From Nitrospira sp. (GTDB lineage: Bacteria; Nitrospirota; Nitrospiria; Nitrospirales; Nitrospiraceae), in contig JACOEH010000025.1 of assembly GCA_024998685.1 (NCBI GenBank), positions 1 through 62,490 of the forward strand: a stretch of DNA of 62,490 nt, in the 5' to 3' direction. The notes under the pieces were generated by a model that was given only the letters and a program-made list of their open reading frames with translations, did not search any database and was not told the origin of the DNA. Position 1 is the stretch's first letter, and each line of letters opens with the position of its first letter. The position numbers and the translations under genes are program-made. Of this stretch, positions 14,830 through 24,482 are shown piece after piece.

Positions 14830-17800
14830 GTGCCTGAAGCCAACATCCCCATCCCAACCTGGCTCGCCCCACTTCGTTCGGCTCTTGGCCAAGAGCAAGC
14901 GCGAATCTGCCTGCTTGGAGCCCATGGCTCGACTGCAGCCTGCGCCCTGACCCTGCTGAACGACAGCCGCCAAGGCATTCCAGACCACGCCCGTCCATGG
15001 GTTGTGGTGACGTCGAACGACGACTCCGCCGAACGATTGTTCAATGACTTGTCCTTCTTCCATGAACTCATAGGTCGTCCGGTCGAAGACCTCGCTTGGT
15101 TCCCGGAGTGGGAAACGCTGCCCTATGAATCGACGGCGCCGCATGTCGGGTTGATTGCGCACCGGATGACGACGCTCCATCGTCTGTTGATCGCTCCTCC
15201 TACCATCCTTGTCACCTCCGTCGCCGCTGCGATGCACCGTGTCATACCGCGCGCGACATTTGAGCAGGCGGTCTTTCGCTTCGAAACAGCGGCAGCCTTC
15301 GAACGGGACTCGCTCATCACCAACTTACTCCGCCTCGGGTACCGACGAGTGTCCGTCGTGGAAATTCCGGGGGAGTTCAGCATCCGTGGCGGCATCGTGG
15401 ATATCTTCTCGACCGCCTACTCCAACCCGATCCGTGTGGAATTTCTCGGAGACCTGGTCGAATCGATTCGCCTGTTCGACACTTCAACCCAGACCTCCAT
15501 CGAAAAACTGAAGGATAGTTGGGTGTTGCCCGCGCGGGAATTCGTTCGGTCTCCAGACGACCCGGATGCGATCACGCCGATCCAAGCGGATGCTGAGTGG
15601 CGAAGCCCGGATCTGTACGATTCCATGGACACACTGTTCGACTATCTCACGGCCGTTCCGTTCCTCGCCCTCGATCAACCGGATGCGTTGAAAAAAGCCT
15701 GTGAGGCCGCCTGGGGGAAAATCGACGATGGATATCTTCGTCACGTCGACCGCGACGCCACACAGCCGTATCCCTCCCCTGAGCGTCTCTTCCTGACGTG
15801 GGAAGGCATCCAACAGCGGATCGCGACGTGGCCCATGTTGGCTCTTGAACCGCTGGCGGCGCCGGACTCGACCTGGAACCAGACTTTTTCGTTTTCCATC
15901 CAAGTGCCGGGGAGCATCGGGCTCGGGATCAGGGGAACCGCCTTCAGCCAGACCGTGAGTCTATTGGAAGGACTCCGGAACGAACATCGGGTCGTCTTGG
16001 TAGCGCGAAGCCGTGGGCAGGTCGACCGTTTGCTCGCCTTACTCCGAGAGCACGATTTGCCTGCCGACCCGTGGAAGCCGACAGTCTGGTCCAGCCATAG
16101 GACCGGTAAGCTGCCGTTTTATGTTTTGCACGGCGATCTATCCTCAGGGTTTCTTTCCGGCGACCTTCGGCTCGCGCTCCTGACGGAAGAAGAGCTATTC
16201 GCGAAGGGTGCCCGTCACAAACCGCAGCCGAAAAGCAGAACGGCGACCTTTCTCTCCTCCTTGGAAGATCTGAACGTGGGCGACTACGTCGTGCATGTCC
16301 AGCACGGTATCGCCAAATATCGAGGGCTCAAGCGCCTGTCGGTCCAAGATTTCGAGAGCGACTTCCTCATTCTCGAGTTCTCCGGCGGCGATACGCTCTA
16401 CGTTCCTCTCGATCGGTTGAACCAGGTCCAACGGTACAGCGGAGCCGAAAACCATGTTCCACGGCTCGATCGCCTGGGCGGCACCAGTTGGGCCAAGACT
16501 ACCGCGCGTGTGAAAAAAGATATCGAGGAGATGGCCCAGGAATTGGTCGATCTCTACGCAAACCGTGAGCTGGTGAAACGGAATGCCTATGGCACAACGA
16601 CGACTCTCTATCACGAATTCGAAGCGGCCTTCGAGTACGAAGAAACTGCCGATCAACTCAGGGCCATCGAGGACATCGGCCGCGACATGGAATCCACCAA
16701 ACCCATGGACCGGCTGATCTGTGGAGATGTCGGATACGGAAAGACGGAAGTGGCCATGCGCGCAGCGTTCAAAGCCGTGGAGCATGACCGCCAAGTGGCG
16801 GTGCTGGTCCCGACCACTCTCCTGGCCCATCAGCACTATGAGAACTTCGCTGAACGATTCGCACCCTTTCCGATGCGTGTCGCGCTGCTTTCACGGTTTC
16901 AGTCGGCCAAGGAAACCAAAGCTATTCTCAAAGATGTCGCGGCTGGGACCGTGGATGTCGTGATCGGCACGCACCGGCTGCTGCAGAAAGACGTGGCATT
17001 CCGGCAGCTCGGCCTCGTCATCATCGATGAAGAGCAATGGTTCGGCGTCAAGCATAAAGAAAGACTGAAGCAACTTCGCACCCAGGTCGATGTCCTGACC
17101 TTGACCGCCACTCCCATTCCGCGCACCCTCCAAATGGCGATGTCGAGCGTCCGGGATCTCTCGATCATCGATACTCCTCCCGCCGGGCGATTGGCCATCA
17201 AGACGGAGGTGATCCGATTCAGCGACAAGGCCGTGCGGGACGCCATCCTGCGCGAGCTCGGGCGTGGAGGACAAGTCTATTTTGTCCACAATCGTGTCGA
17301 AACCATGGAACGGATCGGGGCATGGCTGCACCAGTTGATCCCCGAAGCGCGTATGGTCATGGCGCACGGCCAGATGGATGCCAGACCGTTGGAAGCCGTG
17401 ATGCTGAAATTCGTGAAGCGCGAGGCGGACGTCTTGATCGCCTCGGCCATCATCCAGTCCGGACTCGACGTTCCCAACGCCAACACCATCATCGTCAATC
17501 GGGCTGATCTGTTCGGCTTGGCGCAGCTGTATCAGTTGCGCGGACGGGTCGGACGCGGCGGAGAGCAGGCCTACGCCTATTTCCTCATCCCTGATGAAGG
17601 CGCACTCACCGGCGATGCGCAGAAACGATTGATCGCGATTCAGCAATTCACCGAACTCGGATCGGGATTCCGTATCGCTGCGGCAGATCTTGAGATTCGA
17701 GGGGCAGGCAATCTTCTGGGCAAACAACAGTCCGGCCACATCGCCGCGATCGGCTTGGATCTTTACATGCAAATGGTGGAGCAGGCTGTCCAGCGGTTGA

Positions 17801-18300
17801 AGGGGCATGTCATGGAGGAGGAGCCTGATCCGACTCTGCAATTCCCGGTTTCGGCGTTTATTCCGGAACAGTATGTGGCCGATCCGCACCACCGTCTGTC
17901 CCTCTATAAACGGCTGACGGCTTGTAGCCAAGTCGGCGAGCTGGCCCTGTTGCATGGGGAGATTCAGGATCGTTACGGACCCCCTCCGGAACCGGTCGAA
18001 CGACTGCTTGAAGTGATGCAACTCCGGACCCACGCCAAACGACTGCACCTGGCTTCGATCGAAGTGCACGGCCAAGCGGTCACGGTTGTGTTCCGCCCGA
18101 AGGCGGTCATTCCTGAGACCTCCGTCCACCGATTGATGGACCAGCTCAAGAAGCGGCTACGGTTCCTGAGCCCGACCTCATTCGAGATCCAGATGCGTCA
18201 GGGCGACTGGCCGTCGCTTTTTTCGGAACTCAACGCAATCTTGCAAAGCCTCGATCTCTATGATACCAAGACCATCCAGAAGGCACCGACTGCCTCTTAA
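14830..18300 (+). CDS. mfd: Transcription-repair coupling factor Mfd
   Basis: A 1,156-residue protein of full Mfd length. The N-terminal UvrB-like region covers ~1-400 with YRRVSVVEIPGEFSIRGG. The RNA-polymerase-interacting domain begins about residue 475 (GDYVVHVQHGIAKYRGL). The translocase has Walker A CGDVGYGKTEVAMRA (~632-646), the Walker B-like IIDEEQWFGVKHKE and TATPIPRTLQMAM, then ASAIIQSGLDVPNANT and QLRGRVGRGG. A TRCF C-terminal domain closes it. It removes stalled polymerase and recruits UvrA. The start is GTG 14830, 3 bp after rfaE2. Confidence 0.97.
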   Translation: MPEANIPIPTWLAPLRSALGQEQARICLLGAHGSTAACALTLLNDSRQGIPDHARPWVVVTSNDDSAERLFNDLSFFHELIGRPVEDLAWFPEWETLPYESTAPHVGLIAHRMTTLHRLLIAPPTILVTSVAAAMHRVIPRATFEQAVFRFETAAAFERDSLITNLLRLGYRRVSVVEIPGEFSIRGGIVDIFSTAYSNPIRVEFLGDLVESIRLFDTSTQTSIEKLKDSWVLPAREFVRSPDDPDAITPIQADAEWRSPDLYDSMDTLFDYLTAVPFLALDQPDALKKACEAAWGKIDDGYLRHVDRDATQPYPSPERLFLTWEGIQQRIATWPMLALEPLAAPDSTWNQTFSFSIQVPGSIGLGIRGTAFSQTVSLLEGLRNEHRVVLVARSRGQVDRLLALLREHDLPADPWKPTVWSSHRTGKLPFYVLHGDLSSGFLSGDLRLALLTEEELFAKGARHKPQPKSRTATFLSSLEDLNVGDYVVHVQHGIAKYRGLKRLSVQDFESDFLILEFSGGDTLYVPLDRLNQVQRYSGAENHVPRLDRLGGTSWAKTTARVKKDIEEMAQELVDLYANRELVKRNAYGTTTTLYHEFEAAFEYEETADQLRAIEDIGRDMESTKPMDRLICGDVGYGKTEVAMRAAFKAVEHDRQVAVLVPTTLLAHQHYENFAERFAPFPMRVALLSRFQSAKETKAILKDVAAGTVDVVIGTHRLLQKDVAFRQLGLVIIDEEQWFGVKHKERLKQLRTQVDVLTLTATPIPRTLQMAMSSVRDLSIIDTPPAGRLAIKTEVIRFSDKAVRDAILRELGRGGQVYFVHNRVETMERIGAWLHQLIPEARMVMAHGQMDARPLEAVMLKFVKREADVLIASAIIQSGLDVPNANTIIVNRADLFGLAQLYQLRGRVGRGGEQAYAYFLIPDEGALTGDAQKRLIAIQQFTELGSGFRIAAADLEIRGAGNLLGKQQSGHIAAIGLDLYMQMVEQAVQRLKGHVMEEEPDPTLQFPVSAFIPEQYVADPHHRLSLYKRLTACSQVGELALLHGEIQDRYGPPPEPVERLLEVMQLRTHAKRLHLASIEVHGQAVTVVFRPKAVIPETSVHRLMDQLKKRLRFLSPTSFEIQMRQGDWPSLFSELNAILQSLDLYDTKTIQKAPTAS

Positions 18301-18325
18301 TCTCGATCCACATGTGCCACGATTT

Positions 18326-19222
18326 ATGATGCCCTTCCGCATCCTGTTCTCCTGTCGAACATATTGTCTGCCGGGGTTGCTTGTCGGCATGTTGGCCGGT
18401 TTGGGACCGATGGTTGCGGGATGCGCCGAGCGACAGGAAGAACCGGTCGTCGCCTTGGTGAACGGACGAGCCATCACTCAAACCGAATTCGACCTTCGGT
18501 GGGGTGAGCTCTCCAAGGCCACACGCTCCCGCTATGAGCAGGAAGGCGGTAAGCGAAGATTCCTGGACGAACTCATCACCCGAGAGTTGCTGATGCAGGA
18601 GGCCCGCCGCCGGGGCTTTGATCAGGACGATACGATTCGGGACAAAGCACAGCGGTATAAAGAGCAGCTGATTCTTGACGAACTGTTGAAAGACAAGCTC
18701 CAATCCAAGGTCGAGGTCACCCAGGCCGAACTCAACGCCTACTACGAAAAGCACGCCGGCCAACTCTTGGACCCCTTGAAGGCCGATGTCTCGTTGATGC
18801 TCCTTCCTAATGTGTATGCCGCCAGAGACCTTGAGGCACAGGTGAATCGAGGCGGGAGCTTTGCCAAGTTTGCGCTGCGATACTCGATCGACGACAAGAC
18901 GAAAGCCAAGGGCGGCGAGCTCGGACCCTATCGAAAAGGATTGGTCCCCCCCGAAGTCGATGCCGTCATCCACACCCTCAAAATCGGGATGGTCAGCGCA
19001 CCGATTAAAACCGACAACGGCTATTACTTGGTCATGCTGACCCCTCTGGATGAAGCCATTATCCAAGCCGACTTGGCGACACAGGAACGGCTCCGCCAGG
19101 AATTACTGTCCGAGAAGCGCCGCGCGCGATTCGAAGAAGTCATCGCCGATATTCGGGCAAATGCCGTGGTTCGCTTCGCCGGAGCCTCCCGCCATATCAC
19201 CGAGGACACCGGTAAACGTTGA
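18326..19222 (+). CDS. PpiC/SurA-type peptidyl-prolyl isomerase lipoprotein
   Basis: About 298 residues from ATG 18326 (GTG 18314 is an alternative). A lipoprotein signal ends at MVAGC near residue 32. A SurA-like helical N-part (VVALVNGRAITQTEFD and FLDELITRELLMQEA) precedes a parvulin domain (residues ~175-265) recognisable by FAKFALRYSIDDKTKAKGG and KTDNGYYLVML. It likely acts as a periplasmic chaperone for outer-membrane proteins together with the adjacent surA gene, in one rightward run with mfd. Confidence 0.88.
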   Translation: MMPFRILFSCRTYCLPGLLVGMLAGLGPMVAGCAERQEEPVVALVNGRAITQTEFDLRWGELSKATRSRYEQEGGKRRFLDELITRELLMQEARRRGFDQDDTIRDKAQRYKEQLILDELLKDKLQSKVEVTQAELNAYYEKHAGQLLDPLKADVSLMLLPNVYAARDLEAQVNRGGSFAKFALRYSIDDKTKAKGGELGPYRKGLVPPEVDAVIHTLKIGMVSAPIKTDNGYYLVMLTPLDEAIIQADLATQERLRQELLSEKRRARFEEVIADIRANAVVRFAGASRHITEDTGKR

Positions 19223-19295
19223 CCTGACTCGATTCCACAAGATTTCTCTATTTCGTGTAGAATCGTCGGTTCCAACACGCTCAGGTGAAAGGATC

Positions 19296-20300
19296 ATGAA
19301 ACGCGTTTTACCGTCATTCGATCGGCTGGTCCGATTCAAGGTGCCGTTAGCCTTGTTGGTGATCTCCACCTGGTTCCCGGCCTTTTCCGAGGCTCATTTG
19401 CAGGATCGCATCGTCGCTATCGTCAATTCCGAATTAATCATGTTGTCGGATGTGAAGCGTGAATTTAAAACGGAGCAAGAGCGGCTTTCCCGTGAGCACC
19501 GTGGAAACGATCTTCCCCAACGGTTAAAAACAGCGGAATACATGGCCTTGACGAAACTCATCGAGCGGCGATTGCAACTGCAGGAAGCCAAAGCCAAAAA
19601 AGTCGAAGTGTCCGACCTGGAAGTCAAGCAAGCGCTTGAACAGATGAAACGGCAAGGCAGCCCCTTCGACCTCACCAATGCGAATCATGTGCAAACCGTG
19701 CGCGATCAGCTCCTTCTCACGAGAGTCGTGGACCTGCATATTCGCGGCAACATTACCGTCGGAGACTCCGAGCTCAAGCGGTTCTACCAAGAGCATCGTG
19801 ACCGGTTCGCCCTTCCCGAAGAGTACCAACTGAGCCAGATCATCATTCACCCGCGCGCCTCGGATGGATTGGCCGATGCCTTGACGAAAGCCCGCCGAGC
19901 CATGGACGACTTGAAGCGGGGAGAGAAATTTGAAGAGGTCGCCATGCAGTATTCCGACGGCGCCAATGCCTTGCACGGGGGACGACTGGGATGGGTCCGA
20001 CAGGGTGAACTCCTTCCCGCCATCGAACAAGCAGTCGCCCATTTAGTGCCGGGAGGAATCTCGAACATCATCGAAAGCTCCGAGGGGATCCAGATCATCC
20101 GCATGGATGACCGAAAGCCGAAACAGTTTCGCCGATACGAGGACGCACGGCGGGAAATTCAGGAACTGGTCTACCGGCAGAAGAGCGATGACATGTATCA
20201 ATCCTGGCTCATTGAGCTCAAAAACAAAGCGTATATCGAGATCAAATTCGAACAAGTCGCCGAAAAATCGCAGCCACAGTCTGTGCGTTCGACACCATGA
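19296..20300 (+). CDS. surA: SurA-like periplasmic chaperone/peptidyl-prolyl isomerase
   Basis: A 334-residue protein from ATG 19296 with a signal peptide (ending FSEAH near residue 32). VAIVNSELIMLSDV begins the SurA N-domain, YMALTKLIERRLQLQEA continues it, and one parvulin domain spans ~180-275 (QLSQIIIHPRAS, MQYSDGANALHGGRLGW). E. coli SurA has two such domains; a single one is common elsewhere. It assists outer-membrane protein folding. It is convergent with engB, 7 bp apart. Confidence 0.9.
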   Translation: MKRVLPSFDRLVRFKVPLALLVISTWFPAFSEAHLQDRIVAIVNSELIMLSDVKREFKTEQERLSREHRGNDLPQRLKTAEYMALTKLIERRLQLQEAKAKKVEVSDLEVKQALEQMKRQGSPFDLTNANHVQTVRDQLLLTRVVDLHIRGNITVGDSELKRFYQEHRDRFALPEEYQLSQIIIHPRASDGLADALTKARRAMDDLKRGEKFEEVAMQYSDGANALHGGRLGWVRQGELLPAIEQAVAHLVPGGISNIIESSEGIQIIRMDDRKPKQFRRYEDARREIQELVYRQKSDDMYQSWLIELKNKAYIEIKFEQVAEKSQPQSVRSTP

Positions 20301-20307
20301 GTAGAGA

Positions 20308-20928
20308 TCAAACAATGCCTGCCGGACGCCTTCCGGCTACCTCGCGTAGAGCTCCCCACAGCCGATCCCGTCCGTCCCCGGTCTCCGACGAATAGGGAAT
20401 CAACAGTTCGCCGTCGGCCAGCCCCAGAGCACGATGTGTCAGCCTCAGGGTGCGCACCCGTTCGCTGGGTTTCAACTTGTCGACCTTGGTCGCCACGACG
20501 AGGGGATTCCGGCGGATTGAACGGAGCCACGCGATGGTCTGACGATCCTGATCAGTCACGACGCGGCTGTCCACCAACATCACAATCCCGAGGAGCGAGG
20601 CCCGACCGACGAGATAGTCTTCGATCAACGGTCCCCACTGAGTGCGGACGGATTTCGACACTTTGGCGAATCCGTAACCGGGCAAGTCCACGAGGTGGAA
20701 TTGTGAAAGGTTCGGATCGGAAGTCGAGACGAGGAATACATTCACGGCTCTGGTCTTTCCGGGCGTCCGGCTGACCTTGGCCAGCTCCCGGCGATTCAGC
20801 AACGAATTGATCAACGATGATTTGCCCACATTGGAGCGCCCCACAAAGGCAATCTCATGAAGTGGACCGGACGGAAATTGTTCTGGAGTGACGCAACTTT
20901 TGATAAACTCAGCTCCGAAGATTTTCAT
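20308..20928 (-). CDS. engB: Ribosome-biogenesis GTPase YihA/YsxC (EngB)
   Basis: A 206-residue TrmE-Era-like GTPase. G1 is GRSNVGKSSL (residues ~30-39), the G2 threonine region is RTPGKTRAVN, G3 is DLPGYGFA, G4 is ATKVDKL and G5 is PYSSETGDG. It helps assemble the large ribosomal subunit. The ATG at 20928-20926 faces the divergent mtgA gene, and one candidate mtgA start overlaps it, so the promoters of both must lie within the other gene. Confidence 0.95.
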   Translation of the reverse strand: MKIFGAEFIKSCVTPEQFPSGPLHEIAFVGRSNVGKSSLINSLLNRRELAKVSRTPGKTRAVNVFLVSTSDPNLSQFHLVDLPGYGFAKVSKSVRTQWGPLIEDYLVGRASLLGIVMLVDSRVVTDQDRQTIAWLRSIRRNPLVVATKVDKLKPSERVRTLRLTHRALGLADGELLIPYSSETGDGRDRLWGALREVAGRRPAGIV

Positions 20929-20944
20929 GCCGATAGGCCGATCG

Positions 20945-21751
20945 ATGGATGCAAGACGGAAGGCACATTACAGTCCGACCTTTCTGCGTCATTACACATA
21001 CGATCCTCCTCCACGCAAGTCAACCGGACGACGCAAGGTGGCCCGTGTTCTTCTCTGGAGCAGCGTACTGATCGGACTTCCTGTGGGCATCCTTGCGCTG
21101 AGCTGGCTCAGCACTCTTCCCGATACAGACCTCCTGGCAAGGACCAACCCGACATCAACGGCTCTCATGGACCATCGGCTGGCACGGGCAGCCGAACAGA
21201 GACGCACCGGCAAACGACAATGGATCTGGACACCCTTGAGCCGAATTGCGCCGGAGTTGCAACGTGCCGTGATCGCGGCGGAAGACGCCTCGTTCTTTGT
21301 CCATGAGGGATTTGATTGGGAGGGTATCCGCGACGCCGCGCTCTATAATCTGGAAGCCGGAGAACTCAAACGGGGCGGGAGCACCATTACCCAGCAGCTG
21401 GCGAAGAATCTCTATCTGTCATCAGAACGTTCGCTGTTCCGCAAAGCCCGTGAGGCCTTGATCACGCGCTCGCTTGAACACCGGCTGACCAAGACACGTA
21501 TTCTGGAATTGTATCTCAATGTCGCGGAATGGGGACGGGGCGTGTATGGGGCGGAAGCCGCGGCTCGTCACCACTTCGGAAAATCCGCCTCCGACCTGAC
21601 CGCCGACGAAGCGGCCTGGCTGGCCGCCATTCTGCCCAGTCCGCAACGATACGACCCCCTGCGCAAAACCGCCTTTCTCACCCGCCGCCATCAACGGATC
21701 CTTGGATGGATGGATAAAATCGCCGTCTCTTCTCACAAACGTCTTCAATAG
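20945..21751 (+). CDS. mtgA: Monofunctional peptidoglycan glycosyltransferase
   Basis: About 268 residues from ATG 20945; ATG 20927 would add six residues and overlap the engB start codon. A membrane anchor (VLLWSSVLIGLPVGILALSW) is followed by a GT51 domain with EDASFFVHEGFDW carrying the catalytic glutamate, GGSTITQQLAKNL and RILELYLNVAEWG. It polymerises lipid II into glycan strands in the periplasm. It has no penicillin-binding domain, as expected for MtgA. Confidence 0.93.
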   Translation: MDARRKAHYSPTFLRHYTYDPPPRKSTGRRKVARVLLWSSVLIGLPVGILALSWLSTLPDTDLLARTNPTSTALMDHRLARAAEQRRTGKRQWIWTPLSRIAPELQRAVIAAEDASFFVHEGFDWEGIRDAALYNLEAGELKRGGSTITQQLAKNLYLSSERSLFRKAREALITRSLEHRLTKTRILELYLNVAEWGRGVYGAEAAARHHFGKSASDLTADEAAWLAAILPSPQRYDPLRKTAFLTRRHQRILGWMDKIAVSSHKRLQ

Positions 21752-21759
21752 AGACTCGG

Positions 21760-22197
21760 CTAGATTTCCTCGGCATCGCCGACCTGGCTGTGATCTGCTT
21801 CTCCGAAGATGGCTGATTCGTGGGTGTAGTGTTTGAATTCGAGTAGGTTGTGTGACGGGTCTTCAAGAAAGAAGGTGCGGTGCTCGATGCGTGTCCCAGG
21901 AAAGCGCACGCGAGGATGTTGGTAGAAGGTAAGCCCCTTCGTCTTGGCCTGATCCACCAGCGCTTGCCAGTCTTCTTGCGAAAGAAAGGTCAACCCGAAA
22001 TGGCGAGGGTAGATACCTTTCTGTTTTGAGGGCTGATCAGGAACGACGTGCGCGACGAGCTGATGACCCCCTAAACCCAACGTCACCGCATGTTTTGATC
22101 GCCGCCCGACGGAACACCCGAGACCATCGACATAGAACCGAAGCGTGGCTTCCACGTCGTGAATCGGAAAGGCGAGGTGAAAAAGAATTCTACTCAT
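21760..22197 (-). CDS. VOC-family (glyoxalase-like) protein
   Basis: A 145-residue protein with the vicinal-oxygen-chelate layout: FHLAFPIHDVEATLRFYVDG at the start with a metal-ligand-type histidine, HFGLTFLS in the middle and FFLEDPSHNLLEFKHY at the end. This matches the glyoxalase/bleomycin-resistance superfamily, and most closely the small dioxygenase-like proteins. Substrate cannot be told. It is convergent with mtgA. Confidence 0.85.
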   Translation of the reverse strand: MSRILFHLAFPIHDVEATLRFYVDGLGCSVGRRSKHAVTLGLGGHQLVAHVVPDQPSKQKGIYPRHFGLTFLSQEDWQALVDQAKTKGLTFYQHPRVRFPGTRIEHRTFFLEDPSHNLLEFKHYTHESAIFGEADHSQVGDAEEI

Positions 22198-22213
22198 TTC
22201 ACATCTGATAGTT

Positions 22214-22927
22214 TCATGATCGCGCGTAGAATGGTCGCAATTTCTCCGCCAGCTTATGGATGAGTGAGTCCGGCATATCAGTAGGCTTGAAAAATGGTGT
22301 CAGAACGATGCCAGACTTCTCATAGACTTTGCAATTATTGAATGCTTCACATTGTCCAGAAGGTGTAAGGAGGTCTTCGAAGTAGTTCCGTCTCTTAGAT
22401 CCAAAGCAAACTGTTATCTTCGGTGCATGATTTTTCCACTCAGATCTTAACAGAGGAAATCGTTCTGCCTTCACTATCCGCTCATACTCATCACGATTTT
22501 CATTCCCATATCCGAAAAGATCTTTGTAGTAAAGTGGCCATTCACCATCATCAGAAGGCTTCCCCAAAGGAAATAGGTTCGATTGAAAGGCCATACCATC
22601 CGCTCGCAGAAGCTTTTCGTTCCGAAAGTTCTTCCATTCTGCTAGATCTTGCCCAGTCGGGTTAATTAACATGATGAGTTTGCTCATAATATCGTAGATT
22701 TTTGTATAACTTCTTCCGTCCCTCTCGGCTTGTGTCTTGATTTCGCCGCTTTCTGCGGGAAACCAGCGGCGTGCGTACTTGTCATACTGCTCCTGGTCCT
22801 TGTCAGGATCCTTGTCCCACGGTTTACCTTCTTCGATGCCTATGAACCAGATCGGGGCGTGAGGATTGCCAAATCCAATAAACTTGCTCACGATTTCAAA
22901 TCGCTCTTTCGCGGTCTTGGGCACCAT
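22214..22927 (-). CDS. Uncharacterised protein with a uracil-DNA-glycosylase-like layout
   Basis: A 237-residue protein from ATG 22927, with AGAGGAG nearby as ribosome-binding site. GFGNPHAPIWFIGIEEGK near residue 12 recalls the GNPxAPxMFVGE start of family 4/5 uracil-DNA glycosylases, FQSNLFPLGKP recalls their middle motif, and ITVCFGSKRRN plus VVLTPFFKPTDMPDSL-like elements recall the later strands, though the catalytic details do not match a known class. Composition is more AT-rich than neighbours. Possible roles in DNA repair or defence are inference only. Confidence 0.6.
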   Translation of the reverse strand: MVPKTAKERFEIVSKFIGFGNPHAPIWFIGIEEGKPWDKDPDKDQEQYDKYARRWFPAESGEIKTQAERDGRSYTKIYDIMSKLIMLINPTGQDLAEWKNFRNEKLLRADGMAFQSNLFPLGKPSDDGEWPLYYKDLFGYGNENRDEYERIVKAERFPLLRSEWKNHAPKITVCFGSKRRNYFEDLLTPSGQCEAFNNCKVYEKSGIVLTPFFKPTDMPDSLIHKLAEKLRPFYARS

Positions 22928-23115
22928 ATGTTTTTCTCCTCTGTTCGATAAAGACTCCTGCAACATCGCACTGGATAAGATAGAGGTAGGGTATATCATA
23001 AGCAACCGCCGCGACGATCGTCGTGCTAGCCGAGCTATATTCCTCAGTTCTTCGGTTTGGCGCTGAATACTCCCCCACTATCACCATCACCTAGAAATTC
23101 AATTTTGATATAAGC

Positions 23116-24405
23116 TCAACCATGGCCATAAGTATCGCCATTGATTGACCCGCAAAACCCCACCGTCTCTCGTTCTTTCATCGATTCCCCAGGCTTCGAG
23201 GCCTCTTTGCGCTGCATACGGAGTACATCCAGACTCTTGAGCATATGGTCGTCGTTCGGCGGCTGGTTGTCATGCGTGCATTCGAGCAACGCGCTCACGA
23301 CGATCTCCTGGACATAGGCCATCGAGAACCCCTCGGAACGTCTGGCTGCCGTTTCGAGGGCTGAGTCTGAAAAGAAATCTTTCCCTCGCTTGCGCAGGAG
23401 AGCCAGGCGCTGGTCGTACTTGGGCAATTCAAACCTCCAGATCCGATCAAACCGGCTCGGGCGATGAATCAACGAGGGGTCCAGCTTGTCCGGCTCGTTG
23501 CAGGTTGCAATCACCAGCACTCCGTTCAGTACCTTGAGTCCATCCAAGAGATTCAAAAAGTGTGACAGCGAGACGCCTCTGGCTTGCACCACCCGGTCGA
23601 GATCCTCCAACATGACAACCGCCGGCGTGCACTGTTCCGCTAGATCCAGTGCGCAATGGAAGGTGCCATCGTCCACATCCGCTTTTCCTAACACAGAAAT
23701 GAATTTCGCAGGCGTGTTGGCCGCCAGTGTCTTGAGTGTGAGCGTTTTCCCGCAGCCGGGCGGCCCGGCAAACAGAAATCCTCGACGGTGCGGGAGACCC
23801 AGGTATGCGTAGCGCTCCCGGCCTGAAAAAAACCCTTCCACATTCTTCTGAATATCGCTCACCATGTGAGCCGGTAACACCAAGTCATCCCATGAACTCG
23901 CGGTGATCGGGATGTTCTCGCCATTGACGACGTAAATCTCTTCCGTCCTTCCTTTGTGCCTGGCTCGACCATACCTATCCAGAACGAGAAGAAGATCTCG
24001 AAAAGCGGCAAGAGACTTGGTCGCTATGAAATAGATCTCTTCTAAGGCGCGGCCCACCACGAGCGAAAACTTGTGACAGTGGATGTCATGACCGTTCCAG
24101 ATCAATTCAATGGTTCCTCGCCAGCTATAAGCGTTCGCTTCTTTCGAAGAATCGTTCTGGCCCCCTGCTTCGGACGAAGCGTAGATGGCTGTCGAATTTC
24201 GGAACGCTCCTGCCCCAACGAGCGGGAGAGCCATGCAGCGTGTTATTGCCGCCGGGTACCACTCTCTGAGGCAATCAAGTAGATAGTTGAGCGACATCTC
24301 GCGACCAGAGTCTCCGTGGATTTGATGGCTGACCCAGCCTGCCTCGCGAGGATGCGCGGCAAGAAACCGGTCGCTTACTCTCTGCAGATACAGGGACTCA
24401 CTCAT
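23116..24405 (-). CDS. AAA+ ATPase (BCS1/CDC48-type) with unique N-terminal domain
   Basis: A 429-residue protein. Residues 1-190 form a domain without a recognised family (including YSWRGTIELIWNGHDIHCHK). The AAA+ module starts about 200: Walker A FAGPPGCGKTLTLKTL, Walker B VVMLEDLD, sensor-1-like VLVIATCNEPDKLDPSLI and the arginine-rich SRFDRIWRFELP. It resembles small AAA proteins often seen next to proteases or defence genes. It follows a WYL-domain regulator gene by 77 bp on the same strand, so the regulator may control it. Confidence 0.83.
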   Translation of the reverse strand: MSESLYLQRVSDRFLAAHPREAGWVSHQIHGDSGREMSLNYLLDCLREWYPAAITRCMALPLVGAGAFRNSTAIYASSEAGGQNDSSKEANAYSWRGTIELIWNGHDIHCHKFSLVVGRALEEIYFIATKSLAAFRDLLLVLDRYGRARHKGRTEEIYVVNGENIPITASSWDDLVLPAHMVSDIQKNVEGFFSGRERYAYLGLPHRRGFLFAGPPGCGKTLTLKTLAANTPAKFISVLGKADVDDGTFHCALDLAEQCTPAVVMLEDLDRVVQARGVSLSHFLNLLDGLKVLNGVLVIATCNEPDKLDPSLIHRPSRFDRIWRFELPKYDQRLALLRKRGKDFFSDSALETAARRSEGFSMAYVQEIVVSALLECTHDNQPPNDDHMLKSLDVLRMQRKEASKPGESMKERETVGFCGSINGDTYGHG

Positions 24406-24482
24406 GTCTTTCCTCCTTCTTGATGGACGAAGAAACCTAGCACGGAGGTGCGACAGAATAGGTCACTGGGAGTTTGAGACGG

